DNA of 64,000 nucleotides. It comes from Phycisphaerales bacterium. GTDB lineage: Bacteria; Planctomycetota; Phycisphaerae; Phycisphaerales; JAGLTS01. The notes below the pieces were generated by a model. It was not told where the DNA came from, made no database searches, and was given only the letters and a program-made list of their open reading frames with translations. Position 1 is the stretch's first letter, and every line of letters starts with the position of its first letter. Below are positions 47,713-56,873 of this stretch, piece after piece. The DNA lies in assembly GCA_023135165.1 (NCBI GenBank), contig JAGLTS010000045.1:1-64000 (forward strand), read 5' to 3'. A program made the translations under genes and the position numbers.

Positions 47713-48702
47713 ATGCCTGTTGATGTGGAACAGATCAGTGCGCTCGTCGAGAAGCGAAACAGGCCTGTCCAGACGCTGATCGACGAGATCGAGCGCACGA
47801 TCGTCGGCCAACGCTACATGATCGAGCGCCTGCTCATCGGCCTGCTGACCAGCGGGCACGTGCTCATCGAGGGTGTGCCCGGACTCGCCAAGTCGCTCGC
47901 CGTCGACACATTGGCGCAAGCGGTTCGACTCAGCTTTCATCGAATCCAGTTCACGCCCGACCTGCTGCCCGCCGACCTGATCGGGACGCTGATCTACAAC
48001 CCGCGCGAGGGCACGTTCGCACCTCGTAAGGGGCCGATCTTCGCCAACGTGATCCTCGCTGATGAGATCAACCGCGCCCCCGCGAAGGTCCAGAGCGCGC
48101 TGCTCGAAGCGATGCAGGAACGCCACGTGACGATCGGCGACGAAACCTACCCGCTCGATGATCCGTTCATCGTGCTCGCCACGCAGAACCCGATCGAACA
48201 GCAAGGCACGTACCCGCTGCCCGAAGCCCAGGTCGATCGCTTCATGCTCAAGCTCCGCGTGACGTACCCCACCAAGCATGAGGAACGCAAAATCCTCGAC
48301 CGCATGGCGACAACGCGGGAACTCCGCCGCGTCGAACCGGTGATCGGCGTTGATGACATCCTCGGAGCCCGCGAGGCTGTCGATTCGATCTACATCGATG
48401 ACAAGATCAAGGACTACATCGTCGATGTCGTGCATGCGACGCGCGAGCCGGACGCCTACAACCTCAACATCGGTCGGCTGATCGAATACGGCGCATCGCC
48501 GCGCGCAACGATCGGCCTCACACTCGCGGCAAAAGCGTGGGCGTTCCTCCAGGGACGAGGCTACGTCACGCCGCAGGATGTCAAGTCCATCGGCCCGGAT
48601 GTGTTGCGCCATCGCATCATCGTCAGCTACGAGGCGGAAGCGGAAGAGATGACCAGCGATGACATCGTGACGCAGGTGTTCGATCACGTTCCCGTACCCT
48701 GA
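47713..48702 (+). CDS. MoxR-family AAA+ ATPase
   Basis: IVGQRYMIERLLIGLLTSGHVLIEGVPGLAKSLAVDTLAQ; LPADLIGTLIYNPREGTF; ILADEINRAPAKVQSALLEAMQERHVTI. Confidence 0.95.
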   Translation: MPVDVEQISALVEKRNRPVQTLIDEIERTIVGQRYMIERLLIGLLTSGHVLIEGVPGLAKSLAVDTLAQAVRLSFHRIQFTPDLLPADLIGTLIYNPREGTFAPRKGPIFANVILADEINRAPAKVQSALLEAMQERHVTIGDETYPLDDPFIVLATQNPIEQQGTYPLPEAQVDRFMLKLRVTYPTKHEERKILDRMATTRELRRVEPVIGVDDILGAREAVDSIYIDDKIKDYIVDVVHATREPDAYNLNIGRLIEYGASPRATIGLTLAAKAWAFLQGRGYVTPQDVKSIGPDVLRHRIIVSYEAEAEEMTSDDIVTQVFDHVPVP

Positions 48703-48733
48703 GCGACGCGGCCCCCCGGCAGGATGACCTGTG

Positions 48734-49609
48734 ATGCTGACTGAAGAACTCATGGCCGAGGTCCGCAGGCTGCAAATCGCCACGCGGTCGATCATCAGCG
48801 AGGTCTTCGCCGGTGAATACGAGAGCGCGTTCAAGGGGCGAGGCCTCGAGTTCGCTGAAGTGCGCGAGTATCAGCCGGGCGATGACATCCGCATGATCGA
48901 CTGGAATGTCACCGCGCGCACCGGGTCGCCTCACATCAAGGAGTGTGTCGAGGAGCGTGAGCTGACCGTCATGCTTGCCGTCGATCTCAGTTCATCCGGC
49001 CGGTTCGGCTCGGTCGATCGATTCAAGAACGACCTCGCGGCGGAGTTGTGCGCCGTCCTCGGAATGGTTGCGGCGAAGGGTAACGACAAGGTCGGCCTGC
49101 TCATCTTCACCGACCACGTCGAACTGTTCATCCCTGCCAAGAAGGGGTCTCGGCACGTGCTGCGCGTCGTGCGCGAGGTGCTGAGCTTCCAGCCGACGCG
49201 CACCGGCACGAACATCGCGCTCGCCATCGACCACCTCGCTCGAATCCTCAAACGCAGGGCGGTCGTCTTCCTCGTCTCCGACTTCCTCGATGACGGATTC
49301 ATCGAACCGCTCAAACTGCTGGCGCGCAGGCACGACGTCGTGGCGCTGAGCATTCGCGACCCGCGCGAACGAACCGTGCCTCGCTGTGGTCTTGTCGAAC
49401 TGGAGGATGCGGAGACCGGCAAGACGATGCTGACCGACACGAGCAGCAGGTCGTTTCGCAAGCGTTTCGCCGAGCGAATGGCTCGGGATGAGGAAGCGCT
49501 GCGATTCGAGCTGCGCCGCATCGGTGTGGATCACGCGAACATCACGACAGGCGAGCCGTATGGCCGAACGTTGATCGATCTGTTTCGCAGGCGCGAAGGA
49601 TGGCGGTAG
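48734..49609 (+). CDS. DUF58 domain protein
   Basis: AGEYESAFKGRGLEFAEVREYQPGDDIRMIDWNVTARTGSPHIKECVEERELTVMLAVDLSSSGRFGS. Confidence 0.93.
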   Translation: MLTEELMAEVRRLQIATRSIISEVFAGEYESAFKGRGLEFAEVREYQPGDDIRMIDWNVTARTGSPHIKECVEERELTVMLAVDLSSSGRFGSVDRFKNDLAAELCAVLGMVAAKGNDKVGLLIFTDHVELFIPAKKGSRHVLRVVREVLSFQPTRTGTNIALAIDHLARILKRRAVVFLVSDFLDDGFIEPLKLLARRHDVVALSIRDPRERTVPRCGLVELEDAETGKTMLTDTSSRSFRKRFAERMARDEEALRFELRRIGVDHANITTGEPYGRTLIDLFRRREGWR

Positions 49610-49623
49610 ATGCAGGGAACGGC

Positions 49624-50625
49624 ATGACGCGGAGACGGTTGACAACGTGCGTGCTCCTGATCGCGTCTGTGATCGCAGCGCCGTCGCGCGGACAGGATGA
49701 AAAAGAACCGGCTGCGCAAAGTGGACAGGCTGAGTACAGCGTCGAGCAGGGGCCGATCCGGGTGGTTCTCGCCGTCAACACGACACGCGTGACCGTGACG
49801 GACCGGATCGACCTTGTGATTCAAGTCGCAGCCGACCCGGACATCGTCGTGACATGGCCTGACATCGGCGAGCGGTTGGGCGGGCTGACCGTCATATCAC
49901 AGGCTGAGCAAACCCCACTACTCGACGCCGATGATCGCATGGTCCGCCGAACATATATCACGCTCGAACCCTTCCTGCCGGGGGAGTTCGAGATCCCGCC
50001 GCTGACGTTTCGTTACACATCCGGAACTGGCGCAGACGACGCAGGCGAACTTGTGACGCTCCCGATCCCGATCACCGTGGTCTCGCTGCTCGATGATGCG
50101 CAGGCGACAACCCTGGGCGATATCCACAACATCATCCGCCCGACATCGCTCGACCGACGATTGCTCTGGTTCGGCATCCCCATCGCCGTCGCGGTTGCGC
50201 TCGGCATGTGCGTAATGATCCGTCTCATGCGAACCCGAAACGGCGCAGCGGTTCCCCTCGACGCGAGAATCCTCGCCAAACTCGCAGCGCTTGACGAGGC
50301 GCAGCTCACGAGCGAGGGCGAGTTCGATCGCTTCTTCACCGAGTTGTCGAACATCCTCCGCTGGTACGTCGAGCAGCGATTCGATCTCAACGCGCCGGAT
50401 CGAACAACCGAGGAGTTTCTCACTCAGGCGAAGACGTGCGAGGCCTTGCGCGAGTGTGATGTGGCGACGCTCGATGAGTTCCTGTCTCGCTGCGATCTGG
50501 TGAAGTTCGCCCAAGCGGGCGCGGGGGAATCGCAGGCGAGAACCGCGATGGAAATGGTGCGCCGATTCGTCTCATCCACCGCACACGCACCCGAGACCGA
50601 TGCGCGCACAAGGGGGGCGTTGTGA
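49624..50625 (+). CDS. Secreted/membrane protein of Bat-type operon (BatD-like N-terminal region, single TM)
   Basis: Signal peptide; GPIRVVLAVNTTRVTVTDRIDLVIQVAADPDIVVTWPDIGERLGGLTV...; TM; FDRFFTELSNILRWYVEQRFDLNAPDRTTEEFL. Confidence 0.65.
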   Translation: MTRRRLTTCVLLIASVIAAPSRGQDEKEPAAQSGQAEYSVEQGPIRVVLAVNTTRVTVTDRIDLVIQVAADPDIVVTWPDIGERLGGLTVISQAEQTPLLDADDRMVRRTYITLEPFLPGEFEIPPLTFRYTSGTGADDAGELVTLPIPITVVSLLDDAQATTLGDIHNIIRPTSLDRRLLWFGIPIAVAVALGMCVMIRLMRTRNGAAVPLDARILAKLAALDEAQLTSEGEFDRFFTELSNILRWYVEQRFDLNAPDRTTEEFLTQAKTCEALRECDVATLDEFLSRCDLVKFAQAGAGESQARTAMEMVRRFVSSTAHAPETDARTRGAL

Positions 50626-51680
50626 TGCACCTTGCCAACCCCGGCGCGCTGCTCCTTGTGCTCCTGCTCCCAGTGGTGATCGCGCTGGTGCTTCGACGTC
50701 GGCGAACCGCTGCGGTGCAGTACTCGTCACTCGATGTGATGCGCGGCTTCGGCCCATCCTGGCGCGTCGTGCTCCGCCCCACTACGCTGCTGCTGCGCAC
50801 AGCCTGCCTGGTTCTTCTTGTCATCGCGCTCGCCAGACCGCAGCACGCCCTCAGCGAGATCCGCACATCCACCGAGGGCATCGCCGTCATGCTGGTCGTC
50901 GACCGATCCAGCAGCATGTCAGAGACGATGAACCTCGACGGTCAACGACTCACCCGCCTGGATGTCGTCAAGCGAGTCCTCGCGGAGTTCGTCGAAGGTA
51001 ACAAGCGCGACTTGCCCGGCCGACCCGACGACCTGATCGGCATGGTCTCTTTCGCACGATACGCCGACACCATCTGCCCGCTTGTCCGAGCGCATGATGT
51101 ACTCGTCGGCCTGGCTGAGCAAACCAAACTCGTAGAGCTCCGCGACGAGGACGGAACAGCCATCGGCGACGCCATCGCACTCGCAGCGGCTCGGCTGAGA
51201 ACCGTCGAAGAAGAACTGGAGCGGCGAGCGGACGATACGGGCGACGCGCCCCATCCCGGCGATGACTACACCATCAAGGGCAAGGTCATCATCGTCCTCA
51301 CCGACGGGATGAACAACGCGGGTCAGCGCAGCCCGATGCAGGCAGCACGAATCGCAGCCGACTGGGGCATCCGCATCTACACGATCGGCATCGGCGAATC
51401 CGGAACGCGGTCGATCTTCGATTTCACACTGCGCAACCAGGTCGACGAGCAAACGCTGCGGGCAGTGGCGAACGCAACGGGCGGCATGTATCGGCTGGCG
51501 ACGGATGCGGATTCGCTTCGCGCGATTTACAAGGAAATCAATCAACTCGAAAAGACGGAGATTCAGTCCGTCGAATACGCGCAGTACGACGAGGCGTTCG
51601 CGCCGTGGGCCGAGGCGGCGCTCGCGGTGCTGCTTGTCGAAATGCTGCTCACGACGCTCCTCATGCGGAGGATGCCGTGA
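50622..51680 (+). CDS. VWA domain protein, BatA-like
   Basis: AVMLVVDRSSSMSETMNLDGQRLTRLDVVKRVLAEFV (MIDAS); flanking TM helices. Confidence 0.88.
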   Translation: MMHLANPGALLLVLLLPVVIALVLRRRRTAAVQYSSLDVMRGFGPSWRVVLRPTTLLLRTACLVLLVIALARPQHALSEIRTSTEGIAVMLVVDRSSSMSETMNLDGQRLTRLDVVKRVLAEFVEGNKRDLPGRPDDLIGMVSFARYADTICPLVRAHDVLVGLAEQTKLVELRDEDGTAIGDAIALAAARLRTVEEELERRADDTGDAPHPGDDYTIKGKVIIVLTDGMNNAGQRSPMQAARIAADWGIRIYTIGIGESGTRSIFDFTLRNQVDEQTLRAVANATGGMYRLATDADSLRAIYKEINQLEKTEIQSVEYAQYDEAFAPWAEAALAVLLVEMLLTTLLMRRMP

Positions 51681-52693
51681 TGCGATGGATGGAGGCGGGC
51701 AACTTGCACGCTTTGTGGCTGGTGCCGGCAGCCGTGGCGCTGTACATCCTGGCGCATCAGCGCAACCGCACCGCACTGCGCCGTTTCGTCGGATCATCGC
51801 TGGGGCCGGCGCTGTCCCACAGCTTCAACACAAGGCGATGGATGGGCAAGGCGGCGCTTGTCGTCGTCTCAGTCGGGCTGATCGTCACCGCGCTGGCCCG
51901 ACCGGCGTGGAACCCGCACCCGCAACAAACTCTGCGCCGTGGACGCGACATCGTCTTCGTCGTCGATGTCTCGCGCAGCATGCTCGCTGAGGATCTTCGG
52001 CCGAATCGTCTGGAGCGCGCCAAGCTCGCCATCAAGGATCTGCTCGGTTCGCTGCAAGGCGATCGCGTCGGACTGATCGCATTCGCGGGGACGGCGGTCG
52101 TGAAATGCCCGCTCACGACGGATTACGGATTCCTGCGAATCGCGCTCGATGATCTAAATCCGGAGTACATCTCGCGCGGCGGCTCGCTCATCGGCGACGC
52201 CATCCGCACCGCGCTCAATGATGTCTTCGATGAGAAGAGCGCCGCGTACCAGGATCTCATCCTCATCAGCGACGGCGAGGACCACGGCAGCTTCCCCGTC
52301 GAGGCGGCAGCCCAGGCGGGCGATCTCGGCATCCGGATCATTGCCGTCGGACTCGGCGACGACCGAACGGGCAGCGTGATCCCGAGTATCGACTCGCAAG
52401 GGAGGTCAGTCCCCATGACCTACGCCGGCGAGGTCGTCCATACGACACTCTGCGGCGATGTGCTGCGCGAGATCGCGCTCGCTTCGCGCGATGGCCGATA
52501 CCTGCACGTGGCGACAGGCAACATCGAACTCGATCACGTGTACAAGGCGTTCGTGCGTCAGGCCGAACGACGCGAACTGGAAGAAACGCAGGTCACGCGG
52601 TATGACGAGAAGTACCAACTCTTCCTGGCAGCGGCGGTGGTGCTGCTCGCGGTCGAGATGTGTCTCAGCGAACGACGGAGGCGGACAACCTGA
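51677..52693 (+). CDS. VWA domain protein, BatB-like
   Basis: DIVFVVDVSRSMLAEDLRPNRLERAKLAIKDLLGSLQGDRVGLIAFAGTA; TM helices. Confidence 0.9.
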   Translation: MMRWMEAGNLHALWLVPAAVALYILAHQRNRTALRRFVGSSLGPALSHSFNTRRWMGKAALVVVSVGLIVTALARPAWNPHPQQTLRRGRDIVFVVDVSRSMLAEDLRPNRLERAKLAIKDLLGSLQGDRVGLIAFAGTAVVKCPLTTDYGFLRIALDDLNPEYISRGGSLIGDAIRTALNDVFDEKSAAYQDLILISDGEDHGSFPVEAAAQAGDLGIRIIAVGLGDDRTGSVIPSIDSQGRSVPMTYAGEVVHTTLCGDVLREIALASRDGRYLHVATGNIELDHVYKAFVRQAERRELEETQVTRYDEKYQLFLAAAVVLLAVEMCLSERRRRTT

Positions 52694-52694
52694 C

Positions 52695-53873
52695 ATGATT
52701 CGCCGACGGCGCACATCACGGATGATCCGGGTGCTTGCAGCAGCATCACTGATGCTGAGCGCTGCTGCGCACGGCGCATCATCGCACGATCTTCTGCGCG
52801 AGGGCAACACGCTCTACGACGCCGGCCGATATGACGAAGCGATCGAGCGCTACGAGCAGATCGAACGGGACGCCCCCGATCGGCTCGCTGCGCTCTTCAA
52901 TCAGGCGTGCGCGCTGTATGAACTGGAGCACTACGACGAGGCGGCGTCGCTCTTTGAAGAGATCGACATCGCCGGGGCGGATGATGCGCTGCGCGCCGCG
53001 GCCCGGTTCAACCTCGGCCACACCCACCACAGCCGAGCAATGCAGCAGATGACCGACGATCCACAGAGATCGCTGACATCGCTTGAAAAGAGCGAGCGAG
53101 CGTTCCGTGAAGCGATCGACCTGGGGCGGGGCGATCTCGAAGCCGGGCGAAACATCGAGCGAGTTCGGCAACTCATCGAGACGCTGCGCTCGCACATGCA
53201 GCCGCAGCAGGACGAATCGCAACAAGACCAGTCGCAACAGGATCAGTCCCAGCAGGGCGAATCCTCACAAGAACAATCCGGACAGGAGCCGCAAGACAGC
53301 ACGGATGGCCAAGCTGGCGAAACCGATCAGACATCCGCGCAGCAGCAGGATCTCGCCCAGGCGCTTGATGATTTGGCGCAAGCGCAGCAGCAGGCAGCAC
53401 AACTCAGCGATGCGGTCGATCAAGCGCAAGACCAAATGACCGATGAGCAAACCTCGCACTGGCAAGACCAACTCAGCGCACAGCAGGAACAGCTCTCGAA
53501 TCAAACGAATGATCTCGCTGAGCAAATGGATGGCGCACTCGACGATGCGCAACAGGAGCAACAGGCAGCACGGGAAGCGATCGAAGGGGGACGATTCGAC
53601 GAAGCGGCTGAGCACCAGCGCAAGGCAGCCGACGCCATCAAGCAGGCCGGCGAACAGGGCGATGAGCAACCCCAGTCGCAACCCGATGAGCAAGAGGTAG
53701 CCGACGCGGGCGACGAGCAGCCCGAGCAGGCCGACTCAGATGAGCTTGGTGAGCCTGACGAGCGAGATGCGCTGGCGGCGGAGATACTGGACAAGGAACG
53801 ACGCGATCACGAAGCGAGGGAGTCAGCCCGGCGCGATCGCAGCCGAGCGAAGCAAGTCGAGAAGGACTGGTAG
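52695..53873 (+). CDS. TPR protein with Gln/Asp/Glu-rich low-complexity tail, BatC-like
   Basis: REGNTLYDAGRYDEAIERYEQIERDAPDRLAALFNQACALYELEHYDEAASLFEE; then QQDESQQDQSQQDQSQQGESSQEQ.... Confidence 0.85.
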   Translation: MIRRRRTSRMIRVLAAASLMLSAAAHGASSHDLLREGNTLYDAGRYDEAIERYEQIERDAPDRLAALFNQACALYELEHYDEAASLFEEIDIAGADDALRAAARFNLGHTHHSRAMQQMTDDPQRSLTSLEKSERAFREAIDLGRGDLEAGRNIERVRQLIETLRSHMQPQQDESQQDQSQQDQSQQGESSQEQSGQEPQDSTDGQAGETDQTSAQQQDLAQALDDLAQAQQQAAQLSDAVDQAQDQMTDEQTSHWQDQLSAQQEQLSNQTNDLAEQMDGALDDAQQEQQAAREAIEGGRFDEAAEHQRKAADAIKQAGEQGDEQPQSQPDEQEVADAGDEQPEQADSDELGEPDERDALAAEILDKERRDHEARESARRDRSRAKQVEKDW

Positions 53874-53883
53874 AGCAGAGAAC

Positions 53884-55737
53884 ATGAACGGCGCTCGAAT
53901 CGGCATGATCGTATTCACACTTCTCCTCGCGGCGCAATCCGCAGCGGCGCAGGGCGTGTCGGTCGTTGCGCAGACCGTGAGCGAAGCCTATGCGGGTGAT
54001 GTGATCCCCTACGAAGTCGTCGTGCGAGGCGGCGAGTTGGATACGGACCCTGATATCTCTGCGATCACTGAGTTTCCGATTCGTTCCGTCGGCCCGCCGA
54101 GCAGAAGCAGCCAGAAGTTCAGCCAGACGATCGGCGGCAAGCGAACCGATTGGGAATACGTGCAGTACACGTACCGGTACGAGATCGTCGCGCCAAGCAG
54201 CGCGGGCGCGTACACGATCCCGCCCGTCATCGTTCATATCGAAGGACAACCATACTCGACGAAGCAACTTCGTTTCCGCATCAAGGAGCCGTCGCAGACG
54301 GATGAGTTTCCCGTGCGGTTGACGCTGGCCAAGCGGGATCTGTACGTCGGCGAACCGGTCACGGCGCACCTGGAGTGGTATTGCATCGTGGATTTCGTGC
54401 GCAGGCCGATCTCCATGCGGTTGGCGCTCGATTCATCGGATTTCGAAGTATTCAACGCACCGCAGTTACCCCTCACGCGCGATGATCTGCAATCCGGCCG
54501 ATTCGTCGAGATCACGTTCAACGGCCGAGCTGCGTACGCCACGATCTCGCAGCGCCGCGTCAATGACCGCATGATGAGCGTGATCGCATTCGACACGATC
54601 CTCCAGCCGAGGCGCGCAGGCTCACTCAGCACGGGCAAGGCGGCGGTGACGTTCGAGGGCGTCGTCGGACGGGACGACTCGGGCGGGTTCTTCGCCGACC
54701 CGTTTCGTGATCGCGTCAGAACGCAGCGTTTCATTACGCGCGCCGAGGCTGTGACGCTCAACGTCAAGCCCCTTCCGAACCAAGGCCGGCCTGCGAACTT
54801 CACCGGTCTGGTGGGTGAGTACGACATCCAGGCGTTCGCCGATCCGACGGATGTGAACGTCGGCGATCCGATCACACTGACGTTGCGATTCACCGGCCCC
54901 GCGCCTTTGGATCGCGTGAAACCGCCCGCGCTGGAAGACGATCGCGCGTTCACCGATGCGTTCCGCGTCTCATCGGAGCCGCCGACCATCACTGTGGATG
55001 GCGCGAGCAAGACGCTTGTGCGGACCGTCCGCGTCCGCCGTGATGATGTCACACAAATCCCGGCGATTGAGCTGCCTTACTTCGACACGAGAACCGGCGC
55101 ATACGGCGTCGCGCGAAGCAGGCCGATCCCGCTCATCGTACACGCGACACGGCAAGTCACGGCTGCGGATGCGGTCGGTGGCGATGGTGCGACGCCCGGC
55201 AACGAACTCGAAGAACAAACAGGCGGAATCGCAGCGAACATCGAATCGCCCGAAGCGCTGACGAACATGAAGACGGACCTGCGTTCGCGCCTGCTCGACC
55301 CGATCTGGATGATCGTGATGGGCATACCAGCGGCGGCGTACGCAGCGGTCGGCACGGTTGTGCTCGTTCGGCGTCAAGCGGCGCGTGATCCGGCAGCGAG
55401 ACGCAGACGCCGTGCGCTCGGGAGGGCCAAGGCTCGGCTGCGGCGCGCCGGCAAGAGCGACAGCGCGGACGTTCCAACCGCAGTAAGCGACGCTGTGCGG
55501 CAGTATGTCGCGGATCGTTTCGATGAGCCTGCCGCCGGCCTGACGACTATGGATTGCACACGCATCCTCGCTGTACATCGTGTGAACGGCGCAGATGAAG
55601 CCGAAGCGCTGTTGCGCCGTTGTGATGCAGCCAGATTCGCCGGCGCCGGCAGCGACACCGAGAACGCGGATGACTTGCCCAAACGAGCGCTGAGCGTCGT
55701 GATGACGATCGAAGCTTCCATGCGGGGGGAGGTCTGA
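53884..55737 (+). CDS. BatD-like protein
   Basis: Signal peptide; VVAQTVSEAYAGDVIPYEVVVRGGELDTDPDISAI...FPVRLTLAKRDLYVGEPVTAHLEWY; C-terminal TM. Confidence 0.85.
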   Translation: MNGARIGMIVFTLLLAAQSAAAQGVSVVAQTVSEAYAGDVIPYEVVVRGGELDTDPDISAITEFPIRSVGPPSRSSQKFSQTIGGKRTDWEYVQYTYRYEIVAPSSAGAYTIPPVIVHIEGQPYSTKQLRFRIKEPSQTDEFPVRLTLAKRDLYVGEPVTAHLEWYCIVDFVRRPISMRLALDSSDFEVFNAPQLPLTRDDLQSGRFVEITFNGRAAYATISQRRVNDRMMSVIAFDTILQPRRAGSLSTGKAAVTFEGVVGRDDSGGFFADPFRDRVRTQRFITRAEAVTLNVKPLPNQGRPANFTGLVGEYDIQAFADPTDVNVGDPITLTLRFTGPAPLDRVKPPALEDDRAFTDAFRVSSEPPTITVDGASKTLVRTVRVRRDDVTQIPAIELPYFDTRTGAYGVARSRPIPLIVHATRQVTAADAVGGDGATPGNELEEQTGGIAANIESPEALTNMKTDLRSRLLDPIWMIVMGIPAAAYAAVGTVVLVRRQAARDPAARRRRRALGRAKARLRRAGKSDSADVPTAVSDAVRQYVADRFDEPAAGLTTMDCTRILAVHRVNGADEAEALLRRCDAARFAGAGSDTENADDLPKRALSVVMTIEASMRGEV

Positions 55738-56567
55738 TGCTGCGAATCGCGATACAACTCGTTGCGGCGATGCTCCTCATCATGGGCGCACATCACACGG
55801 TCTGCGCCGACGATGCGGTATTGACCCACACCGACATGCAACGGCTGTTCGACGATGCAAACCGCGTGTTCGATGATGCTGCGAAGATGAACGCGGATAA
55901 CCCCGAGTCGGCTGCTCCGCTCTTTCAGCGTGCCATCGCCGGCTACGAGACAATCCTGCGCAACGGACGAATCGAGAACGGCACGCTGCGGTACAACATC
56001 GGCAACGCGCACCTGCTGCTCGGCGACGTCGGTCGGGCGATCGTGAGCTACCGACGTGCGGAACGGACGATGCGCGGTGATGCGAACCTGCAGCGCAACC
56101 TCGCAGCAGCCCGGGCGCGCGTTGTGGATCGAATCGAAGACCAACAGCAAAACGGCGGGACGGCGCTGCTCACATGGCACACCGACATCCCGGCCGGCGT
56201 ACGATTCGTCGTTGGCGCCTGCGCATTCAGCACGATGTGGCTGGTCATGCTCAGCAGGCTCGTCGGCATCCTGCGGTTCCGTGTGCGGGGGATTGCGATC
56301 ACACTCCTGATCGCATGGACGGCATGTTTCACATCGCTCACCGTCGAGCAGCAGCAGCATGTGCGAACGACCGAAGCGGTCATCGTGGCTGACGAAGTGA
56401 TCGGACGAAAAGGTCCTGATGCATCCGGCTACGAGCCGAGCTTCACACGGGCGCTGCACGGCGGGGTTGAGGTGCGCATCATCGAGAAGCGGACCGGCTG
56501 GCTGCGCGTCGAGCTGCAAGACGGCCGAGAAACATGGCTGCCCATTAGCGCCGTTGAAGCGATCTGA
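55737..56567 (+). CDS. BatE-like TPR/SH3-type protein
   Basis: Signal; TPR region (APLFQRAIAGYETILRNGRIENGTLRYNIGNAHLLLGDVGRAIVSYRRAERT); TM helices; C-terminal SH3b-like segment. Confidence 0.78.
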   Translation: MLRIAIQLVAAMLLIMGAHHTVCADDAVLTHTDMQRLFDDANRVFDDAAKMNADNPESAAPLFQRAIAGYETILRNGRIENGTLRYNIGNAHLLLGDVGRAIVSYRRAERTMRGDANLQRNLAAARARVVDRIEDQQQNGGTALLTWHTDIPAGVRFVVGACAFSTMWLVMLSRLVGILRFRVRGIAITLLIAWTACFTSLTVEQQQHVRTTEAVIVADEVIGRKGPDASGYEPSFTRALHGGVEVRIIEKRTGWLRVELQDGRETWLPISAVEAI

Positions 56568-56873
56568 CGAGACGCCGTCTGCGGCTGCCCCGTCACCGGC
56601 ACGCACTGCTCGGTTGCGCCCGTAATCTGAAGTCTAATCAGGTAAGAAGGCGCCTTCCTCGTCAACATGCGCCCGGAGTGGGCCGATATCCTGTATTGCA
56701 CTGGCCAATCGCCAGAGAACCTGGTGCTCTGGGCGCATTGTCCGATAACAAGCCGGCCCATGTTGCCCGACTTTGAGAAGCACACTTGACCGGGACCGGC
56801 CTGACGGCACACTTCCAGATAGGCAATCAACACACTGACACACAGAAAAACCAGACATGATGAGGAGACAACC

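Noticed and set aside
47686-48834. 382-aa minus-strand ORF
   Set aside because: Antisense to MoxR.
55374-56606. 410-aa minus-strand ORF
   Set aside because: Antisense to BatD/BatE genes.
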